This document shows positions 16,736 to 26,723 of a DNA stretch of 64,000 nucleotides, piece by piece (position 1 is the stretch's first letter; each line of letters begins with the position of its first letter). Both the position numbers and the translations under genes were made by a program. The DNA is taken from positions 1,423,501 to 1,487,500 of the forward strand of contig NZ_CP119566.1 in assembly GCF_029277445.1 (NCBI RefSeq). The letters run 5' to 3'. This DNA is from Pararhizobium qamdonense. GTDB lineage: Bacteria; Pseudomonadota; Alphaproteobacteria; Rhizobiales; Rhizobiaceae. Below the pieces are notes generated by a model. That model was given only the letters and a program-made list of their open reading frames with translations. It did not search any database and had not been told where the DNA came from.

Positions 16736-18364
16736 ATGCTTCCGATCAGCGATACCTATGACAATCTCCGCCGCGATTTCCGCTGGCAGATTCCGGACAA
16801 ATTCAACATCGGCGTGGCTGTCAGCGATGCCTGGGCAAAGCGCGATCCGGATCGTGTCTGCCTGCAGCATTTCAGCCCCGATGGCGCGCATCTGTCTTTG
16901 ACCTATGGGGCTTTTTCGGCGCAATCCTCCGCTTTTGCGCAAGGGCTTCTGGATCAGGGTGTCAGGCCCGGAGATCGCGTGGCGATCCTTTTGCCGCAGA
17001 GTTTCGAGACGGCCATTGCCCATGCCGGCATCTACAAGCTGGGTGCCATCGCGCTGCCGCTGGCGCTGCTCTTCGGTGTTGAAGCGCTTGAATACCGGCT
17101 GCGCGATGCGGGCGCGGTGGCGGTTGTCACCAATCGTTTCGGTTATGAAAAAATTGCAGCGATCCGCAGGCAGCTGCCGGATCTGAAAACGGTAGTGCTG
17201 GTGGATGGCGAAGGGCAGGACACGATCGGTTTTGCCGCGCTTGCGCAGACGCTAGCGGCCGATTTTACCGCCGCCGATACGGTGCCGGATGATCCGGCGA
17301 TGATGATCTACACGTCGGGAACGACAGGGCCGCCGAAGGGCGCGCTGCATGGGCATCGGGTCCTGCTCGGCCATGTCCCCGGCTTCCAGTTCCACCATGC
17401 CTTCCTGCCACAGCCGGGCGACCGGATGTGGACGCCGGCCGACTGGGCCTGGGCCGGCGGGCTCCTGAATGCGCTCCTGCCGTCCTTGTTTCTCGGTGTT
17501 CCCGTGGTGTCTTCTCCCGGCCAGAAATTCGATCCGCATATGGCGTTTCGCATCCTGGAGGAGATGGAGGTGCGCAATGCCTTCATCCCGCCGACGGCGT
17601 TGCGCTTGATGAAGGCGGTGGACAATCCGCGTGTACTCTACAGGCTCGATCTACGCACGATCGGCTCGGCGGGCGAATCGCTCGGGCGCGAAACCTGGGA
17701 ACAGGCCAGTGCCGCCTTCGGCGTTCCGGTCAACGAGTTCTATGGCCAGACCGAGTGCAATATCGTCCTGTCGTCCGCTGCCAATCTCGGCGTGCTCAAG
17801 CCGGGCTCGATGGGCAAGCCGGCGCCAGGCCACGAGGTTGCGATCATCGATGGAGCGGGCGTGAGGCTGCCTGCCGGAACCGTCGGGCAGGTTGCTGTCC
17901 GCAGGCCTGATCCGGTGATGTTTCTCGGCTATTGGAACAATGAGGCGGCGACGGCGGCTAAGTTTATCGGCGACTGGATGACGACGGGGGACCAGGGCAT
18001 CGAGGACGAAGAGGGCTATATCACCTTCTTTGGCCGTGACGACGATGTCATCACGTCGTCCGGCTACCGGATCGGCCCGGGCGAGATAGAGGATTGCCTG
18101 GCGGGCCACCCGGCGGTGCAGCTGGCTGCTGCGATCGGCAAGCCCGATCCGGTGCGCACCGAGATCGTCAAGGCCTATGTGGTGCTGAGGCCAGATTATG
18201 TGGCAAGCCCAGAACTCGCCGCAGATATTCGCGACTGGGTAAAGACGCGGCTGTCGATGCATGAATATCCGCGCGAGATCGAGTTCCTCGACAGCCTGCC
18301 GCTGACAACCTCCGGCAAGGTCATCCGCCGCCTGCTGCGCGACAGGGCCGTCGCCGAGGGTTGA
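16736..18364 (+). CDS. AMP-forming acyl-CoA synthetase
   Basis: 542 residues. Activates a carboxylic acid to acyl-CoA through an acyl-adenylate. The P-loop-like motif is MIYTSGTTGPPKGALHGH, followed by NEFYGQTECN, WMTTGDQGIEDEEGYITFFGRDDDVI in parts, and the C-terminal catalytic lysine in LPLTTSGKVIRR. It resembles the acetyl/medium-chain acyl-CoA synthetase subgroup. The substrate is not predictable from the motifs. ATG 16736 is the likely start; an in-frame GTG at 16703 lies upstream. It is convergent with the GNAT gene, with a 49-base gap. Confidence 0.92.
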   Translation: MLPISDTYDNLRRDFRWQIPDKFNIGVAVSDAWAKRDPDRVCLQHFSPDGAHLSLTYGAFSAQSSAFAQGLLDQGVRPGDRVAILLPQSFETAIAHAGIYKLGAIALPLALLFGVEALEYRLRDAGAVAVVTNRFGYEKIAAIRRQLPDLKTVVLVDGEGQDTIGFAALAQTLAADFTAADTVPDDPAMMIYTSGTTGPPKGALHGHRVLLGHVPGFQFHHAFLPQPGDRMWTPADWAWAGGLLNALLPSLFLGVPVVSSPGQKFDPHMAFRILEEMEVRNAFIPPTALRLMKAVDNPRVLYRLDLRTIGSAGESLGRETWEQASAAFGVPVNEFYGQTECNIVLSSAANLGVLKPGSMGKPAPGHEVAIIDGAGVRLPAGTVGQVAVRRPDPVMFLGYWNNEAATAAKFIGDWMTTGDQGIEDEEGYITFFGRDDDVITSSGYRIGPGEIEDCLAGHPAVQLAAAIGKPDPVRTEIVKAYVVLRPDYVASPELAADIRDWVKTRLSMHEYPREIEFLDSLPLTTSGKVIRRLLRDRAVAEG

Positions 18365-18413
18365 TGTGTCTCCGGGGCCGATTTGCCTAGAGCCTCATTG
18401 ATCGTACGAGGCT

Positions 18414-19697
18414 CTAGCGCAGGACGCGGGGTGCCAGCGAGCGGATCTTTTCGCGCAGCAGCCGCGCCATGTTGCGGGTGTTGCGGTAGAGATGCAGCTG
18501 GGCCGCCACCTGGCGCACATCGCGGTCGCGATTCTGCTTGAGGCCGATCACCAGCGTTCCCATCTCCTCGCGCTCCTCCCAGAAACGGCTCATGACCGGA
18601 TGATCGGGGACGGCGCAGCTGTCGGAGCGCATGATGTTGGCATCGTCGAGATGCCATTCGGTCAGTTCGGCCAGAAGCAGCTTGCCCGGCGAGTATTTGG
18701 CATATTGCTCGTCATAGGCGGTTTTCCAGGTATAGGCCTCGCCCGCCATCATGAAGACGATCATCGAGGCAATCGCCGTACCATCGAGATCGATCGTGTG
18801 GATGCGGACGCTGTCGGCTTCGGCGAGATTGGTGATTGCCTCGCGCGCAAAGGCTGCGCGGTAGCGGTCGAGCACCATGGCTGTTGCCGCGCGGCCTTTC
18901 CAGCCGCTTGCCTCCAGCGCCAGAAATTCTTCCATCCGGACGCGGATATCGGCGGGCTGACGGGCGACATTGTAGGAGACGCGGCCGAGCCGTTCGAGCA
19001 GCTTCCATTGGCGGCGCAACTCGCGCAGATGGCCAGCGCTGATGGCATGGCGCAGATAGGTCTGGCCGTCCTGCAGGCTTTCCAGCATCGGCCGGCTGAA
19101 CGTGTCGGTCACCGTCAGCGGCAGATTGCGGCCGATGGCGACGGCACGGGCCAGCTGGGCGAATTTGCCCTTGAGGCGAATATCGGGCAGCACGAGAACG
19201 CCGGGAAGATTTGCCGCAGGCGAGGTGAGCGCCTCGTAGAAATTGTCGATGGTTTCGGCCGCATCTTCCGCGTCGAGCAGGGGCACGCCGAGCGGGCCGA
19301 ACGGATTGGACCAGGCGCGGATGATCGGCGCGCCGATGGAAAAACCCGGCTTCTCGATCGAGAACGGCATCAGAAAGCGAATGCGGCTGCGGCGTTCGTC
19401 ATTGTCGCGGATCAGCGCCAGGCGGATGATGCGGTCTTCGAGGCGCGGCATGGCAGGCGCGAGGAAGCGGCCGGTGAAGAAGACGTTCGGCTCCATGGCG
19501 CGGTTGGAGAGGAAATCGAGTTCGGCCTGCAGTTCATAGCCTTGACGCGCGGGATAAAAGCAAAGCTGGCGGCCGGGGCGGCCGATGGCAATGGTGTTGT
19601 CGGCAACGGGCTGGTCCGGCACCGGCTGCGCAAGGCCCCCGAGGATACGGGCCGACCGGCTGTTGGCGTCATCTGGAAAATGCGGGTTGCCGGTCAT
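18414..19697 (-). CDS. GNAT-family acetyltransferase (BioF2/CelD-like), polysaccharide-linked
   Basis: 427 residues. The C-terminal half (from about residue 240) has the BioF2-like acetyltransferase pattern ALEASGWKGRAATAM, IHTIDLDGTAIASMIVF, AYTWKTAYDEQYAKYSPG and SDSCAVPDHPVMSRFWEER. Such proteins are common in exopolysaccharide and cellulose loci. The ATG at 19697 overlaps the stop of the flippase gene (ATGA), so the two are translationally coupled and probably act on the same glycan. The acceptor is unknown. Confidence 0.82.
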   Translation of the reverse strand: MTGNPHFPDDANSRSARILGGLAQPVPDQPVADNTIAIGRPGRQLCFYPARQGYELQAELDFLSNRAMEPNVFFTGRFLAPAMPRLEDRIIRLALIRDNDERRSRIRFLMPFSIEKPGFSIGAPIIRAWSNPFGPLGVPLLDAEDAAETIDNFYEALTSPAANLPGVLVLPDIRLKGKFAQLARAVAIGRNLPLTVTDTFSRPMLESLQDGQTYLRHAISAGHLRELRRQWKLLERLGRVSYNVARQPADIRVRMEEFLALEASGWKGRAATAMVLDRYRAAFAREAITNLAEADSVRIHTIDLDGTAIASMIVFMMAGEAYTWKTAYDEQYAKYSPGKLLLAELTEWHLDDANIMRSDSCAVPDHPVMSRFWEEREEMGTLVIGLKQNRDRDVRQVAAQLHLYRNTRNMARLLREKIRSLAPRVLR

Positions 19698-21109
19698 GGG
19701 CGGGGTGCCTCTGCTTTGATGGTTCGGGGATCGGCAAAGGCAAAGAGAACAATGCCGAAAGTACGCCGGACAGCGACGTGAAGGAGGATGGCCTCGACGA
19801 CCATGGCGCCGGCCGTGGCGATCGCCGCGCCGGTCAGCCCGAACATCGGGATCATCGTGACGTTGAGCGCCAGATTGCACACAAGGGCCACTGCATAGAG
19901 CGCGACGCAGAGTTTTTGCCGGCCAGCCATGGTGAGAAAGGCTTCGGCCGGGCCCACCAGCGCCTTTGCCATGATGCCGGCAAACAGGATGGCCATCAGC
20001 GGATAGCCGGAAACGAAGGCGGGGCCAAACAGCGACAGGAGGAACGAGCCGCAGGCAAGCACCATCAGGCCGACAGCGAGCGATGGCCAGAACGACCATT
20101 TGGCGCTTTCAATGGCGATGACGGCCAGTTGCTGGCGGTCGGGATTGGCCATGGCGGCGGAAAAGCGCGGGGATGCGGCGGCTTTTACAGAAAACATCAC
20201 GAAATGCACCAGCGCCATGGTTTTTGCGGCGGCAAAATAGATCGCGACGCTTGCCGGATCGAGGTAAAGTCCGACGATGACGACGTCGGAATTGGTCAGC
20301 ATGAAGCCGAAACCCTCGATCAGGAAGATCGGCAGCGCAACGCGAAACCAGATGCCGAATTCGATGCGGCTGGGCCCCTTAACGTAGCGCCGGCGCAAAC
20401 GCCAGGTCAGGATGAAGAACTGGCTGACACTGGTCAGGTAGGTGGCTGCCATTGCGGCGATCATCGCGGTGCGGGCCGTATGCGGCTCGCCGATCGCAAC
20501 CGCGAGCATCATGAAGCCGAGGATGAGGACCGGCCGGATGATGTATGTCGGGCTCATCGCCGAAACCGCCCAGCTATGGGCGCGCGAGGTGCCGTCCATC
20601 ACGTCGCCAAGCGCAATCATCGGCAGCGAAAAGACGCCGAGATAGAGCGGGACAAGATAATAGCTTTCGATCCGTTCGCCGAACAGCCAGAGGCCGCCGA
20701 TGCCAATGACGGCAACGCCGGTCGCCGACATCAGCGCGAAGATGCGCACCGTCGTCGTCATCCCGCGAATTTCAGCCAGGGCCTCGCGGGCACGGTACTG
20801 TGGCAGGAAGCGGATGATGGCGGTGTGAAAGCCAAGGCAGGAGAGGTTTCCAAACAGAACCACCAGCACCCAGACGAAAACGAAGATGCCGTATTCGAAC
20901 TCGCCCATAACGCGTGCCAGGATGATCTGCGACACGAAGGCGATGGCCGCGCTGACGACACGGATGGCGAAGGCGACAAGCGCCATGCGCTGTGCAAGAT
21001 GTTTGGGATCGCTGCTCGTCAGCACGGGAACGAGCTTTTCAAGCAGAGGCGATAGCCGCACCCTCAATGCGGGCGGCAGAATTCGTCCAGCCGTTTGACA
21101 TGCTGCCAT
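19694..21109 (-). CDS. Polysaccharide flippase (MATE/PST-type, Wzx-like)
   Basis: 471 residues with about 12-14 membrane helices. The opening FAIRVVSAAIAFVSQIILARVMGEFEYG is typical of PST/Wzx oligosaccharide exporters, and so are the later ALPIFLIEGFGFMLTNSDVV (in part) and NVTMIPMFGLTGAAIATA. Start ATG 21109; a TTG two codons upstream is possible. No clear ribosome site is visible. It is coupled to the GNAT gene. No glycosyltransferases are adjacent, so the pair may serve a glycan made elsewhere. Confidence 0.85.
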   Translation of the reverse strand: MAACQTAGRILPPALRVRLSPLLEKLVPVLTSSDPKHLAQRMALVAFAIRVVSAAIAFVSQIILARVMGEFEYGIFVFVWVLVVLFGNLSCLGFHTAIIRFLPQYRAREALAEIRGMTTTVRIFALMSATGVAVIGIGGLWLFGERIESYYLVPLYLGVFSLPMIALGDVMDGTSRAHSWAVSAMSPTYIIRPVLILGFMMLAVAIGEPHTARTAMIAAMAATYLTSVSQFFILTWRLRRRYVKGPSRIEFGIWFRVALPIFLIEGFGFMLTNSDVVIVGLYLDPASVAIYFAAAKTMALVHFVMFSVKAAASPRFSAAMANPDRQQLAVIAIESAKWSFWPSLAVGLMVLACGSFLLSLFGPAFVSGYPLMAILFAGIMAKALVGPAEAFLTMAGRQKLCVALYAVALVCNLALNVTMIPMFGLTGAAIATAGAMVVEAILLHVAVRRTFGIVLFAFADPRTIKAEAPRP

Positions 21110-21244
21110 GAACAATGGAGTACCCGAAACTACGCAAAACAGAATGTCAGTCTTGACAGAACAGCGTTAACAAAGGGTGCAATCGGGAGCCGCCGGCACG
21201 GAGTTTTACAAAGCCGCCGGTGGCTGACAACAGAAAATCATATG

Positions 21245-21250
21245 CTATTA
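21245..21250 (+). promoter_or_regulatory. Tentative promoter -10 for the 29-residue micro-gene
   Basis: TATTAT at 21245-21250, with CTGACA at 21224-21229 and a 15-base spacer. The alternative TTGACA at 21153-21158 has no good -10. This is weak evidence only. Confidence 0.25.
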
Positions 21251-21360
21251 TCGGTTGTATTCGATAGCAGAAGCAGCGAGCGCGAAGCCAGCCCGCGCAA
21301 CCGGGAAGATGGCCTCCCCGGCTGTGGCAACGGCCTTGCTGTCGAATCTGGAGGTGTTCT

Positions 21361-21450
21361 ATGTGGCAAAAGCCATTTAGCATCACGCTTATGATGCGGA
21401 AAACCCGGACGGGCTGGTCAATCGCCGTCCGGATAAATTTCGCTAAATAA
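21361..21450 (+). CDS. Candidate 29-residue basic micro-protein
   Basis: The frame MWQKPFSITLMMRK...AK starts at ATG 21361, six bases after a consensus GGAGG, and ends with TAA at 21448-21450. Seven bases later comes a perfect 11-bp hairpin. It is strongly basic, with a hydrophobic ITLMM patch and a tryptophan at residue 2, like small membrane-binding peptides. It lies in an otherwise empty 420-base gap between the flippase and secA. I do not know a characterised family. The combination of ribosome site, short frame and hairpin makes a real gene more likely than chance. Confidence 0.5.
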   Translation: MWQKPFSITLMMRKTRTGWSIAVRINFAK

Positions 21451-21456
21451 GTCCAA

Positions 21457-21484
21457 GGCAGACGGGAGTGCAATCCCGTCTGCC
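21457..21484. terminator. Perfect 11-bp hairpin after the micro-gene
   Basis: GGCAGACGGGA (21457-21467) and TCCCGTCTGCC (21474-21484) form the stem, with a 6-base loop. There is no U-run. It could end transcripts from the micro-gene or protect secA mRNA from the other side. Confidence 0.5.
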
Positions 21485-21493
21485 ACTTCAGAA

Positions 21494-21511
21494 TTAAGCG
21501 ATATCGCTTAA
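21494..21511. repeat. 18-bp perfect palindrome near the secA 3' end
   Basis: TTAAGCGATATCGCTTAA reads identically on both strands. It lies 19 bases beyond the secA stop, with a run of A on its plus-strand right side (T on the minus strand between secA and the palindrome). It may be a protein site or part of transcript ending. Confidence 0.6.
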
Positions 21512-21530
21512 AAAATCAAGCTCTCAAAGC

Positions 21531-24242
21531 TTATGCTTCAAATGCACCGTGGCAATGCTTGTATTTCTTGCCGGAGCCGCAGGGGCAGGGCTCGTTGCGG
21601 GAAACCTTGCCCCAGCTGGACGGGTCTTGCGGATTGCGGTTTTCCGGTTCGACGAAGTTCAGGTTGACGCTTTCGGCGAAGTCGTCGACGCCGGTGTCGG
21701 GATCGATGTGATGGCCGACCATTTCCGGCGGAACCGGCTGTGGCGCTTCGGCGGCTTCACGAACGAGCTCGACGCGCATCAGTTGTGCCGTCACGGCCTG
21801 GCGCAGATTGCCCAGCAGCGCCTGGAACAGCTCGAAGGCTTCCGACTTGTATTCCTGCAGCGGGTCGCGCTGAGCATAGCCACGGAAGCCGATGACAGAG
21901 CGCAGGTGATCGAGGTTGACGATATGCTCGCGCCACAGATGATCGAGCGTCTGGAGAACCACGGAGCGCTCGACATAGAGCATGATGTCCGGGCCAAAGC
22001 GTTCGGCGCGGTCTGCCGCTGCCTTGTCGGCCTCAGCGGTGATGCGCTCGCGAATGTCGTTTTCGTCTATGCCTTCCTCGGCAGCCCATTCGACGATCGG
22101 CAGGTCGAGGTTCAGCGAATTCTGCACGTCGATCTTCAGGCCGGTGGCATCCCACTGCTCGGCATAGGCTTTTTCCGGAATGCGCTTGGCAACGATATCC
22201 TCGATCACCTCGTGGCGCATGTCGGACACGGTTTCGGAAATATCCGTTGCATCCATCATCTCGATGCGCTGTTCGAAGATGACCTTGCGCTGGTCGTTCA
22301 GAACGTCGTCGTATTTCAGAAGGTTTTTACGCGTGTCGAAGTTTCTGGCCTCGACCTTCTTCTGGGCGCGTTCCAGCGCCTTGTTGATCCAGGGATGGAC
22401 GATCGCTTCGCCTTCCTTGAGACCAAGCTTCTGCAACATCGAGTCCATGCGGTCGGAGCCGAAGATGCGCATCAGGTCGTCCTGCAGCGACAGGAAGAAT
22501 TTCGAGCGGCCGGGGTCGCCCTGACGGCCGGAACGGCCGCGCAGCTGGTTATCGATGCGGCGGCTTTCGTGACGTTCGGTCGCCAGAACGTAGAGGCCAC
22601 CGGCACCCAGGGCGATGTCCTTCAGACGCTGAACCTCAACCTTGATCGCGGCTTCCTTTTCGTCGCGCTCGGGGCCATGTTCCATCTCGCCGAGCTCACG
22701 CTCGACGCGCATTTCCAGGTTGCCGCCGAGCTGGATGTCGGTGCCGCGGCCTGCCATGTTGGTGGCGATGGTCACCGCGCCGGGCACGCCGGCCTGCGAA
22801 ACGATATAGGCTTCTTGCTCGTGGTAACGGGCATTCAAGACCTGGAAATTGGTGAAACCGGCGTCCTTGAGCATCTTTGCCAGAAGCTCGGACTTTTCGA
22901 TCGAGGTGGTGCCGACCAGAACCGGCTGCTGGCGGTCCTGGGATTCCTTGATCTCGGCGATAATCGCCTTGTATTTCTCTTCAACCGTCCGGTAGACTTC
23001 GTCGTCTTCATCGATACGCTTGATCGGCAGATTGGTCGGCACTTCGACGACTTCGAGGCCGTAGATATTGCCGAATTCCTCGGCTTCGGTCGAAGCCGTG
23101 CCGGTCATGCCGCCGAGCTTGTTGTACATGCGGAAATAGTTCTGGAAGGTTACCGAGGCAAGCGTCTGGTTTTCCGGCTGGATGGTAACCTTTTCCTTGG
23201 CTTCGAGGGCCTGATGCTGGCCTTCCGAATAGCGGCGGCCTGGCATCATGCGGCCGGTGAATTCGTCGATGATGACGATCTCGTCGTTGCGGACAATATA
23301 GTCCTTGTCCTTCTGGAAAAGCTTGTGCGCCTTCAACGCATTGTTGACGTGATGTACGATCGCGACGTTTTCCACGTCGTAGAGCGTCTCGCCCTTCAAC
23401 AGGTTTGCCTCACGCAAAAGGTTTTCGAGCTTTTCCGTGCCGTCTTCAGAGAAGTTGGCCGAGCGCTGCTTTTCGTCGATCTCGTAATCTTCCGGCGACA
23501 GCAGCGGAATGAACCGGTCGATAGTGTTGTAGAGATCCGAGCGGTCGTCGAGCGGGCCGGAAATGATCAGCGGCGTACGGGCTTCATCGACGAGGATCGA
23601 ATCGACTTCGTCGACGATCGCGAAGAAATGTCCGCGCTGGACCATCTGGTTGCGCTCGTACTTCATGTTGTCGCGCAGATAATCGAAGCCGAGTTCGTTG
23701 TTGGTCGCGTAAGTGACGTCGCAAGCATAGGCGTCGCGGCGCTGGTCGTCGGTCAGGCCGTGGACGATGACGCCCGTGGTCAGGCCGAGAAACGAATAGA
23801 TCCGGTTCATCGTCGCCGAGTCGCGGGTGGCGAGGTAATCGTTGACCGTGACGACGTGAACGCCCTTGCCGGCAAGCGCGTTGAGATAGACCGGCAGTGT
23901 GGCGACAAGGGTCTTGCCTTCGCCGGTTTTCATTTCCGCGATCGACTTTTCGTGCAGGATGATCCCGCCGATCAGCTGGACGTCAAAAGGTCGCAGGCCC
24001 AGCGCCCGCCGCGCGCCTTCGCGGGCAACGGCAAAAGCCGGGATCAGCAGATCGTCTAGCGTCTTGCCATCCGCCAGCTGCTGGCGGAACTCAACGGTCT
24101 TGGCGGCCAGGGCCTCGTCGGAAAGCGCTTTGGTTTCAGCTTCCAGGGCGTTGATGGCATCGACCTTGGCTTTGTAGCCCCGCACACGGCGGTCATTCGA
24201 TGAGCCGAAGATTTTGCGGGCGAGGCCGCCGAGACTGACCAT
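21531..24242 (-). CDS. secA: Preprotein translocase ATPase SecA
   Basis: 903 residues. Motor of the Sec export pathway, driving unfolded preproteins through SecYEG. Walker [15 protein letters not shown], the DEAD-like [20 protein letters not shown], the helicase motif [14 protein letters not shown], and the C-terminal zinc finger [17 protein letters not shown] that binds SecB/lipids are all present. Length is that of alphaproteobacterial SecA. ATG at 24242 ([18 protein letters not shown]). It is divergent from the parvulin gene, both acting on exported proteins. Confidence 0.98.
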   Translation of the reverse strand: MVSLGGLARKIFGSSNDRRVRGYKAKVDAINALEAETKALSDEALAAKTVEFRQQLADGKTLDDLLIPAFAVAREGARRALGLRPFDVQLIGGIILHEKSIAEMKTGEGKTLVATLPVYLNALAGKGVHVVTVNDYLATRDSATMNRIYSFLGLTTGVIVHGLTDDQRRDAYACDVTYATNNELGFDYLRDNMKYERNQMVQRGHFFAIVDEVDSILVDEARTPLIISGPLDDRSDLYNTIDRFIPLLSPEDYEIDEKQRSANFSEDGTEKLENLLREANLLKGETLYDVENVAIVHHVNNALKAHKLFQKDKDYIVRNDEIVIIDEFTGRMMPGRRYSEGQHQALEAKEKVTIQPENQTLASVTFQNYFRMYNKLGGMTGTASTEAEEFGNIYGLEVVEVPTNLPIKRIDEDDEVYRTVEEKYKAIIAEIKESQDRQQPVLVGTTSIEKSELLAKMLKDAGFTNFQVLNARYHEQEAYIVSQAGVPGAVTIATNMAGRGTDIQLGGNLEMRVERELGEMEHGPERDEKEAAIKVEVQRLKDIALGAGGLYVLATERHESRRIDNQLRGRSGRQGDPGRSKFFLSLQDDLMRIFGSDRMDSMLQKLGLKEGEAIVHPWINKALERAQKKVEARNFDTRKNLLKYDDVLNDQRKVIFEQRIEMMDATDISETVSDMRHEVIEDIVAKRIPEKAYAEQWDATGLKIDVQNSLNLDLPIVEWAAEEGIDENDIRERITAEADKAAADRAERFGPDIMLYVERSVVLQTLDHLWREHIVNLDHLRSVIGFRGYAQRDPLQEYKSEAFELFQALLGNLRQAVTAQLMRVELVREAAEAPQPVPPEMVGHHIDPDTGVDDFAESVNLNFVEPENRNPQDPSSWGKVSRNEPCPCGSGKKYKHCHGAFEA

Positions 24243-24470
24243 AAGAATGGTCCTTTCTTCTATGTCGCCAACGCGGTCAATTTCCGCGAAATACTATGAA
24301 ACGCCCGGAACTGTTCTGGACGCGAGGTTGCGTGACAGATAAGAGGGGGGTCGAATTATGTCAACGGAGTTGAGGCACGCCAAGGCTACAGAACGGCCAC
24401 AATCTGATGATGTGGAACGTTTCAGGCCGGCCGTGACCGCGGTTCGGATACCATCGTGGAAGGTATGAGG

Positions 24471-25337
24471 ATGTTGAAATACAAAATGCTTGCGGCAGTT
24501 GCCCTGATCGCTGTCATGGCCGCCCAGGGCCCGGCAGCAGCGCAGGACGCGGCCGATCCGGTTATTGCCAAGGTTGGCGATACGGAAATCCACCAGTCCG
24601 AGCTCGATTATGCCCTGACCGGCCTTGATCCGCAGCTTGCCCAGCTGCCGGACGACCAGAAGCGCGCCGCAGCCCTTTCCGGCCTGATCGACGTGAAGCT
24701 CCTGGCCAAGGATGCGGACAAGGAAGGCCTGCAGAACGATGCGGACTTCAAGAAGCGTCTTGCCTATCTGACCGACCGCGAGCTGCACAATGCCTTCTTC
24801 AAGAAGCACGTCGTCGATGCCGTCAAGCCGGAAGAGGTTAAGGCCCGCTACGACGTGGAAATCGCCAAGATCCCGGCGCAGGAAGAAGCCAAGGCCCGCC
24901 ATATTCTGGTGAAGACCGAGGAAGAAGCCAAGGCGATCATCAAGGATCTGGATGCCGGCAAGGACTTTGCGACCATCGCCAAGGAAAAGTCGACCGATCC
25001 GAACAAGGCTGATGGCGGCGATCTCGGCTATTTCACCAAGGACCGCATGGTTCCGGAATTCTCCGAAGCGGCCTTCAAGCTCGAAAAGGGCAAGTATACC
25101 GAAGTGCCGGTCAAGACGCAGTTCGGCTTCCATGTCATCCTGCTCGAAGACAAGCGCATGCAGCCGCCGCCGCCGTTCGAGCAGGTCGAGCCGCAGGTCA
25201 AGCAGCTCGTCATGCGCGACAAGTATATCGAGCTTCTGACCGCAGCCAAGAAGGACGCGGGCGTCGATATCACCGATCCGGCTTTGAAGAAGGCCTATGA
25301 CGAGGCCAACAAGGCGGAAGCCGAGACCGCCAACTGA
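24471..25337 (+). CDS. Periplasmic parvulin-type peptidyl-prolyl isomerase
   Basis: 288 residues. Signal peptide MLKYKMLAAVALIAVMAAQG with cleavage near AAAQ-DA. The N-terminal SurA-like chaperone segment follows. The parvulin domain is KARHILVKTEEEAK, STDPNKADGGDLGYFTKDRM, VPEFSEAAFKL and QFGFHVILLEDKR. It helps fold envelope proteins. The ATG at 24471 is seven bases after GGAAGG; ATG 24465 and GTG 24456 are in frame but less well placed. Divergent from secA, 228 bases apart, a functionally sensible pairing. Confidence 0.93.
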   Translation: MLKYKMLAAVALIAVMAAQGPAAAQDAADPVIAKVGDTEIHQSELDYALTGLDPQLAQLPDDQKRAAALSGLIDVKLLAKDADKEGLQNDADFKKRLAYLTDRELHNAFFKKHVVDAVKPEEVKARYDVEIAKIPAQEEAKARHILVKTEEEAKAIIKDLDAGKDFATIAKEKSTDPNKADGGDLGYFTKDRMVPEFSEAAFKLEKGKYTEVPVKTQFGFHVILLEDKRMQPPPPFEQVEPQVKQLVMRDKYIELLTAAKKDAGVDITDPALKKAYDEANKAEAETAN

Positions 25338-25346
25338 CGAGACGAC

Positions 25347-25376
25347 GCGTGACCGTTCGTCGCCGGCCGGTCACGC
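25347..25376 (+). terminator. Hairpin after the parvulin gene
   Basis: GCGTGACCG and CGGTCACGC form a 9-bp stem, 10 bases after the stop codon. The U-tract is poor (CGTTCTGAT), so termination efficiency is uncertain. Confidence 0.45.
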
Positions 25377-25481
25377 CGTTCTGATATCAAGTGAACGACA
25401 AAGGTCCCGGAGGCGTCAGGCTCTTCGGGATTTCGTTTGTGGGCCCGCAGGCCGGGCCATCATCGCTAAACAGGGTTGATC

Positions 25482-26723
25482 ATGTCCGGTTCCGTTTCCC
25501 CGCTTGCCCCCAAATCCTTTGCCGACATGCCGCCAGTGCGCGGCGTGCGCATGGCGACAGCCGCCGCCGGCATCAAGTACAAGAACCGCACGGATGTCCT
25601 GCTGATGGTGTTCGACGCGCCGGCTGCCGTCGCCGGTGTCTTTACCCGGTCGCGCTGCCCGTCCGCTCCCGTCGATTTCTGCCGCCAGAACCTTTCCGGC
25701 GGCCTTGCCCGCGCGGTGGTCGTCAATTCCGGCAATGCCAATGCCTTTACCGGCAAGAAGGGCAGGGCGGCGACGGAACTCACAGCACAGTCCGCGTCGC
25801 AGGCGGTTGGGTGCTCGACCGGTGAGGTGTTTCTCGCCTCCACCGGCGTCATCGGCGAACCGCTGGATGCGACGAAATTTGCCGGCGTTCTCAGCGACAT
25901 GACCGAAAAGGCGGTAGGCGATTTCTGGTTCGAAGCCGCCAAGGCGATCATGACCACAGACACCTATCCGAAGGTTGCCACCCGCAGCACCGAAATTGGC
26001 GGCGTTACCGTCACCATCAACGGCATCGCCAAGGGTGCCGGCATGATCGCGCCCGATATGGCGACGATGCTGTCGTTCGTCGTCACCGACGCGGATATCA
26101 CGCCGGAAGCCCTGCAGGTTCTGTTGTCCGAGGGCACAGGCCCGACCTTCAACTCCGTCACCGTCGATAGCGATACATCGACCTCCGACACGCTGATGCT
26201 GTTTGCAACTGGCGCTGCCGGCAAGGACGGGCAGGCAAAGATCGTCAGCCCAACCGATCCGGCGCTCGATGGTTTCCGTGTGGCCCTTAACGATCTCCTG
26301 CGCGATCTGGCGCTGCAGGTGGTTCGCGATGGCGAAGGTGCCCGCAAGATGGTTGCCGTGACCGTTGAGGGCGCAGAGAGCGACGCTGCTGCCAAGCGCA
26401 TCGGTCTGTCGATTGCCAATTCGCCGCTGGTGAAGACGGCAGTGGCCGGCGAGGATGCCAATTGGGGCCGCGTGGTCATGGCGGTCGGAAAATCCGGCGA
26501 GCTTGCCGACCGCGACCGGTTGGCAATCTGGTTCGGCGATGTCCGCGTTGCCATTGATGGCGAGCGCGATCCGACCTATTCGGAGGCTGCCGCGTCTGCG
26601 GTGATGAAGCAGGAAGACATCGCTATCCGCGTCGAGATCGGTCTCGGATCAGGCAGCGCGACCGTCTATACCTGCGATCTGACGAAGGAATATGTCGAGA
26701 TCAACGGCGATTACCGGAGCTGA
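25482..26723 (+). CDS. argJ: Bifunctional ornithine acetyltransferase/N-acetylglutamate synthase ArgJ
   Basis: 413 residues. Recycles the acetyl group from N-acetylornithine to glutamate in arginine synthesis. The self-cleavage site is in [12 protein letters not shown], between Ala194 and Thr195, and Thr195 becomes the catalytic nucleophile of the beta chain. KGAGM before it and [10 protein letters not shown] earlier are family hallmarks. Whether this enzyme also makes acetylglutamate from acetyl-CoA cannot be told. ATG 25482 ([11 protein letters not shown]) with AGGG upstream. Its stop overlaps the start of the GNAT gene (TGATG). Confidence 0.96.
   Translation: MSGSVSPLAPKSFADMPPVRGVRMATAAAGIKYKNRTDVLLMVFDAPAAVAGVFTRSRCPSAPVDFCRQNLSGGLARAVVVNSGNANAFTGKKGRAATELTAQSASQAVGCSTGEVFLASTGVIGEPLDATKFAGVLSDMTEKAVGDFWFEAAKAIMTTDTYPKVATRSTEIGGVTVTINGIAKGAGMIAPDMATMLSFVVTDADITPEALQVLLSEGTGPTFNSVTVDSDTSTSDTLMLFATGAAGKDGQAKIVSPTDPALDGFRVALNDLLRDLALQVVRDGEGARKMVAVTVEGAESDAAAKRIGLSIANSPLVKTAVAGEDANWGRVVMAVGKSGELADRDRLAIWFGDVRVAIDGERDPTYSEAAASAVMKQEDIAIRVEIGLGSGSATVYTCDLTKEYVEINGDYRS

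Noticed and set aside
21549..24059. 836-codon open frame opposite secA
   Set aside because: Antisense of conserved SecA codons; His/Asp/Val-rich composition is typical of such shadows.
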